Shown piece after piece: positions 61,156 to 64,000 of a stretch of 64,000 nt of DNA. Every line of letters begins with the position of its first letter. Position 1 is the stretch's first letter. The notes under the pieces were generated by a model. The model had not been told where the DNA came from. It did no database searches and worked only from the letters and a program-made list of their open reading frames with translations. A program made the position numbers and the translations under genes. The stretch is from contig NZ_CP108046.1 of the NCBI RefSeq assembly GCF_041435115.1, positions 10,540,001-10,604,000 of the forward strand, given 5' to 3'. This DNA comes from Streptomyces sp. NBC_00289 (lineage in GTDB: Bacteria; Actinomycetota; Actinomycetes; Streptomycetales; Streptomycetaceae).

Positions 61156-61923
61156 GTGCTGAGCACCGGCTATTCCTCGCGCAGCAGACTCAGCGGGAGG
61201 GGGTGGCCCTCGCCGCCGCGGCGGCGACGGAGGATGCTGACGTCGCCGAGCAGTTGTCGCAGTTCCTCCTCCCGTTCCTGGGCGTACGCGTACCGCTCGG
61301 GCAGGACCTCCAGCAAGTGCTTCCACTGGCGCTGGCCCGCGCGAACGCACGTGCCTCCACAGTTGTTGTGGCTGAACCCGAGCTCGTACAGGCGGGGCGG
61401 TGCGACGCCCAGGGCCCGGGCCCCGTCCAAGAGTTGCTCCTTGGTCCGGGCCGGCTCCCACTTCCCGCACAGCGGGAAACGCGTGACCCAGGGCTTCCAG
61501 TTCCGGGCGATCGCCGGGATCCGGGCCCGATCGCGCCGATTGTTCTCGATCCCCACGTACACCAGCGTGTCGGCAGGGTCGGCGTGCTGCTCCATCCACT
61601 CCCGGCAGGGCACCTGCTTGAGCAGGCGCGTGCAGGGAGCCAGCCGGTCGTTGCCGAGGAACCGGACGTCGCGGAAAACCTCCCACGGGGTGCGACCATC
61701 GGCGACCTTCGTCAGCGGCACACCGAGAAGCCTGCTGGTGTCGTCGGCGAACCTCCACAGATCGTCGTCCTCGATGCCCGTGTCGGCGATCAGGAGGATG
61801 AGGTTGCGGGTGCCGTACTTCCGGGCGACCCATACCGCGACGGCGAAGGACCCGATGCCGCCACTGAACTGGACGACGTGACGCCGAACAGTGAGGGCTC
61901 GGCGGCCGCGGCCCGTCTGCTTA

Positions 61924-63218
61924 GGGCTCAGTGTGATTTAACGTCTGCGGGTTCGGGAGTGTCGGCGGGTGGGCTGATGGTGTAGTTCCACTGGCCGTGG
62001 GTTTCGTGACGGGTCAGCGGGAGGGCCTTCATGGCCTTGTCGCTGATCTTGATGCCTGTGGGGTAGACACCGGTGTCCAGGGCCGCGGACACGGTCAGGC
62101 CGGTCTCGGTCGTCGTCGCACCGATCAGGGAAACGGCGGCCTCGTGGCTGGTCAGTGGTGTCCCGCGCCAGTTCATGGTGATTGCGGAGAACAGCCGGTG
62201 CTCTATGCGATTCCACTTCGAAGTACCCGGCGGCAGGTGCAGCACGGTGATCGACAGGCCGGTCTCGGCGGCGAGGGCAGCCAGCCCGGTCTTCCAGGCC
62301 CGTAGTCGGCTGCCGTTGGATCCGCCGCTGTCCGCGGTGATCGTCAGTGTCGTGGCCTGCGGATATGCGGCCCGGCCGACGTTGTTCCACCAGGTCCGCA
62401 GGGTGTTCACGGCGAACGCGGCGGTGTCGTGATCCATGCCGACGCTGACCCAGCCGGCGTTGGCGCCGATGTCGTAGACGCCGTAGGGGATGGCTTTGCC
62501 GGCCGGTCCGGGGAAGTCGTGGACGTTGACCTTCACCGGGTCCCCAGGCGGTCGCCATTCCTTGCCGACGTTCTTGAAGTTCCCGATCAGTTCCTTTTTC
62601 TTGCAGTCCACGGACACGACGGGCTGTCCGGCAGCGAGGGCCGCCCTGACCTGATCGTTGAGGTAGCGGAACTGGGCGTCGCGGTCGGGGTGCTGCTTGC
62701 CCTCGACGGTTTTGGCGTTGCCCTGCAAGGAGTAGCCGGCCTCGTGCAGCAGTCGGGCCACGACGTTCTCGGTGCACCGGTGTCCCCGATTGACCAGCTC
62801 GGCAACCAGGTGCGACAGCGATTTCGTGGTCCAGCGCAGCGGGTTCATCGGATCACCACGAGTCTCCGGCTCGACCAGGGCATCCAGGTCCACGGCCAGT
62901 TGCGGGTCCAGGACCTCGGCCCGTCTGCGGCCGCCTCCCGGCCCCCGGGACCGCCCGACCGCCAGCGGCTGCGGATCGTCCAGTTCCCCGCGGCCCCGTC
63001 GGATCGTGTCCTGGGACACCCCGGTCGCCTCACAGACGATCCGTGCACCGCCGCCACCCAGCTCACGAGCCTCGTTGCCGAGCCACAACCGTCGCTGCCG
63101 CTCGGTCAGGTGATCCCGGATCGCCTCGTAGCGCCGGGCCAGGGACTCCATATCGATCGGCATAGCAGGAAACGTACGCGCCGCGCGACTGATTCATAAC
63201 TTGTTTCGCTACGAGCCC
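61924..63218 (-). mobile_element. ISAzo13-type element, copy 2 (inverted)
   Basis: A 1295-bp element, reverse orientation of copy 1. The target duplication TTA is at 61921-61923 and 63219-63221. The ends are GGGCTCAGTG and CGAGCCC as in copy 1. Together the copies bracket about 33.9 kb. Confidence 0.88.
61928..63163 (-). CDS. ISAzo13-family transposase, copy 2
   Basis: A 411-residue transposase, residue-for-residue the same as the copy at 26772-28007, including VVSVDCKKKELIGNFKN, LTITADSGGSNGSRLRAWKT and LPPGTSKWNRIEHRLFSAIT. Intact. Identity of both copies indicates recent movement or gene conversion. As an inverted pair they can support recombination that flips the intervening island. Confidence 0.9.
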   Translation of the reverse strand: MPIDMESLARRYEAIRDHLTERQRRLWLGNEARELGGGGARIVCEATGVSQDTIRRGRGELDDPQPLAVGRSRGPGGGRRRAEVLDPQLAVDLDALVEPETRGDPMNPLRWTTKSLSHLVAELVNRGHRCTENVVARLLHEAGYSLQGNAKTVEGKQHPDRDAQFRYLNDQVRAALAAGQPVVSVDCKKKELIGNFKNVGKEWRPPGDPVKVNVHDFPGPAGKAIPYGVYDIGANAGWVSVGMDHDTAAFAVNTLRTWWNNVGRAAYPQATTLTITADSGGSNGSRLRAWKTGLAALAAETGLSITVLHLPPGTSKWNRIEHRLFSAITMNWRGTPLTSHEAAVSLIGATTTETGLTVSAALDTGVYPTGIKISDKAMKALPLTRHETHGQWNYTISPPADTPEPADVKSH

Positions 63219-63351
63219 TTAGACATGAACGAAAGCTCCCTGGTGAGGCGAGTCGGTGGAATCCGTCAGCCAGGCGTTGCCGCACCGGGCCGACAGGGGG
63301 TGCGGCGGTCAGGGACCGGGAGGGTCCCGGACCGCCGCGGGTGAGGGGCGG

Positions 63352-64000
63352 TCAGGCGGCCAGGGCCAGGCTGGGGAGCAGCCGCTCGCCCAGCCAGCGC
63401 GCGGCGTTGACGCTGACCGCGTTGCCGATCTGCAGGATCGCCTCGGTCTGGTTGCCCTGGATGATGAACTCTTCGTGGAAGCGCTGGACCAGCTTGAGCT
63501 CCTCCACCTCCAGCATCCGCAGCGTGCAGTCGTCCACCGTCGGGGCCGGGATGACCAGCGAGTGGTGCGGCTTGCACGCCACCGTGGTCAGCGGCTCGGC
63601 GGTGGTGCGCGGGGCGCCCTTGCGACCGATCGGGACGATCAGCGCGTGGTGGCGGCCCTGCGCGGCCAGCGCGGGCACCGGGCCGCTGATCGGCAGGGCG
63701 GTGCCGTGGTTTCGGAGCATCACGATGTACGGGTCAGTGCCGAACCGCTCCAGGCCCACCGCGATCCGGGCCCGGGTCGCGGCCGCGTAGGGCTTGAACT
63801 TCTTGAAGTTGGGCCGGCCGTCGCCCACGCGCTGGCCGGGCAGACCCCAGTTGATGATGTCGCCGACCGGGCGGGTCAGCGGCGTCAGCTCCAGGTGGCC
63901 GCACGCCCGGTTGGGGCAGCGGAAGGTGTACTCGACGCCCCACTTGCCGATGCGGCGTGCCTTCGGGTTCTTCCACACCTGGTTGGCCAGCACCGGCCCG
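63352..64000 (-). CDS. DNA (cytosine-5) methyltransferase, C-terminal part
   Basis: The gene runs off the right edge of the window. The visible C-terminal 215 residues contain CPNRACGHLELTPLTRPVGD (a CxxxxC site), TRARIAVGLERFG, MLRNHGTALPISGPVPALAA, and the motif IX/X region TLRMLEVEELKLVQRFHEEF with IQGNQTEAILQIGNAVSVNA, where GNAVSVNAA is the motif X signature of m5C methyltransferases. The catalytic PC and ENV motifs would lie beyond 64000. Recognition sequence cannot be read. The PP-loop gene follows on the same strand. Confidence 0.8.
   Translation of the reverse strand, partial: GPVLANQVWKNPKARRIGKWGVEYTFRCPNRACGHLELTPLTRPVGDIINWGLPGQRVGDGRPNFKKFKPYAAATRARIAVGLERFGTDPYIVMLRNHGTALPISGPVPALAAQGRHHALIVPIGRKGAPRTTAEPLTTVACKPHHSLVIPAPTVDDCTLRMLEVEELKLVQRFHEEFIIQGNQTEAILQIGNAVSVNAARWLGERLLPSLALAA

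Larger units (their letters stand above)
61170..63226 (-). pseudogene. PP-loop (PAPS-reductase-like) protein, split by ISAzo13-type element after codon 2
   Basis: The rejoined protein is 252 residues. ATG 63226, preceded by AGGGAGC, continues MSKQTGRGRRALTVRRHVVQ and the P-loop-like FSGGIGSFAVAVWVARKYGT (SGGxxS at about 22-27). Then ILLIADTGIEDDDLWRFADD, a Cys pair in CTRLLKQVPCREW, and C-terminal NNCGGTCVRAGQRQWKHLLE. This fits the adenine nucleotide alpha-hydrolase/PAPS-reductase superfamily. Removing the IS and one TTA restores 253 codons in frame. It is co-oriented with the downstream-window methyltransferase, 125 bp apart, so the two may form a DNA or nucleoside modification pair. Which substrate is activated is unknown. 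Confidence 0.82.

Noticed and set aside
61924..63218. The two ISAzo13-type copies as a composite transposon carrying the island
   Set aside because: Each copy has its own target duplication and each interrupted gene is rejoined locally, so the copies inserted separately rather than moving the island as a unit.

Overview
The window looks like accessory DNA from a Streptomyces or close relative. GC and codon third-position GC are very high, GTG starts are frequent, and a C-terminal fragment of RNA polymerase alpha matches the Streptomyces protein as I remember it. SpdB-like DUF2637, replication-relaxation and LysM/BTAD proteins point the same way. The mix of transposon debris and a transfer island suggests a linear plasmid or a chromosome-arm island. 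No rRNA, tRNA or CRISPR array was seen.

Region 1 (1-10.3 kb) is transposon debris. It holds a frameshifted Tn554-like tnpB/tnpA recombinase pair, an IS5 remnant, a coiled-coil protein of unknown role, an MFS exporter coupled to the C-terminal end of a TfuA protein (cut by an IS3 remnant), an IS6 transposase split by an intact IS256 element, and an IS1380 transposase.

Region 2 (10.6-14.0 kb) is a small, apparently intact RiPP locus: a 53-residue candidate precursor, a 16-bp perfect stem-loop, a YcaO, a TfuA, and a HExxH protein resembling the alpha-KG-HExxH peptide hydroxylases. YcaO plus TfuA usually means peptide backbone thioamidation, so the predicted product is a thioamidated and possibly hydroxylated peptide. 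An ISL3 remnant bounds it.

Region 3 (15-25.5 kb) carries a glutamine synthetase-like fragment, a conserved hypothetical next to an RsbW-like ATPase, and a three-level nest of insertion sequences (IS3 containing IS30 containing IS5-type), each with its own 3-bp target duplication. It also has an XRE/TPR regulator split by another IS5-family element, a NUDIX hydrolase, and the stray rpoA 3' fragment.

Region 4 (25.8-61.1 kb) is one long, mostly minus-strand transfer island. A conjugative type IV secretion module (TcpC/VirB8-like, small membrane subunits, VirB4, VirB6/TrbL-like, SLT-NlpC/P60 hydrolase, VirD4, replication-relaxation protein) runs into a Tad-type pilus module (lipoprotein, SAF/CpaB, TadZ, TadA, TadB, TadC, TadE/G-like) and a LysM/BTAD membrane protein. 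A plus-strand integrase/XRE/zinc-ribbon trio sits inside the Tad operon. The control region at 56.97-58.1 kb holds 18 copies of the palindrome TGCGCA, a 45-bp palindrome and seven CCGACCATG boxes: a candidate oriT, oriV or operator array.

The island is bracketed by two inverted copies of a 1295-bp ISAzo13-type element whose transposases are identical in length and sequence. Each interrupts a gene (DUF2637 protein on the left, PP-loop/PAPS-reductase-like protein on the right). Each gene can be rejoined in frame by removing the IS and one copy of a TTA/TAA duplication. The window ends inside a DNA cytosine methyltransferase gene.
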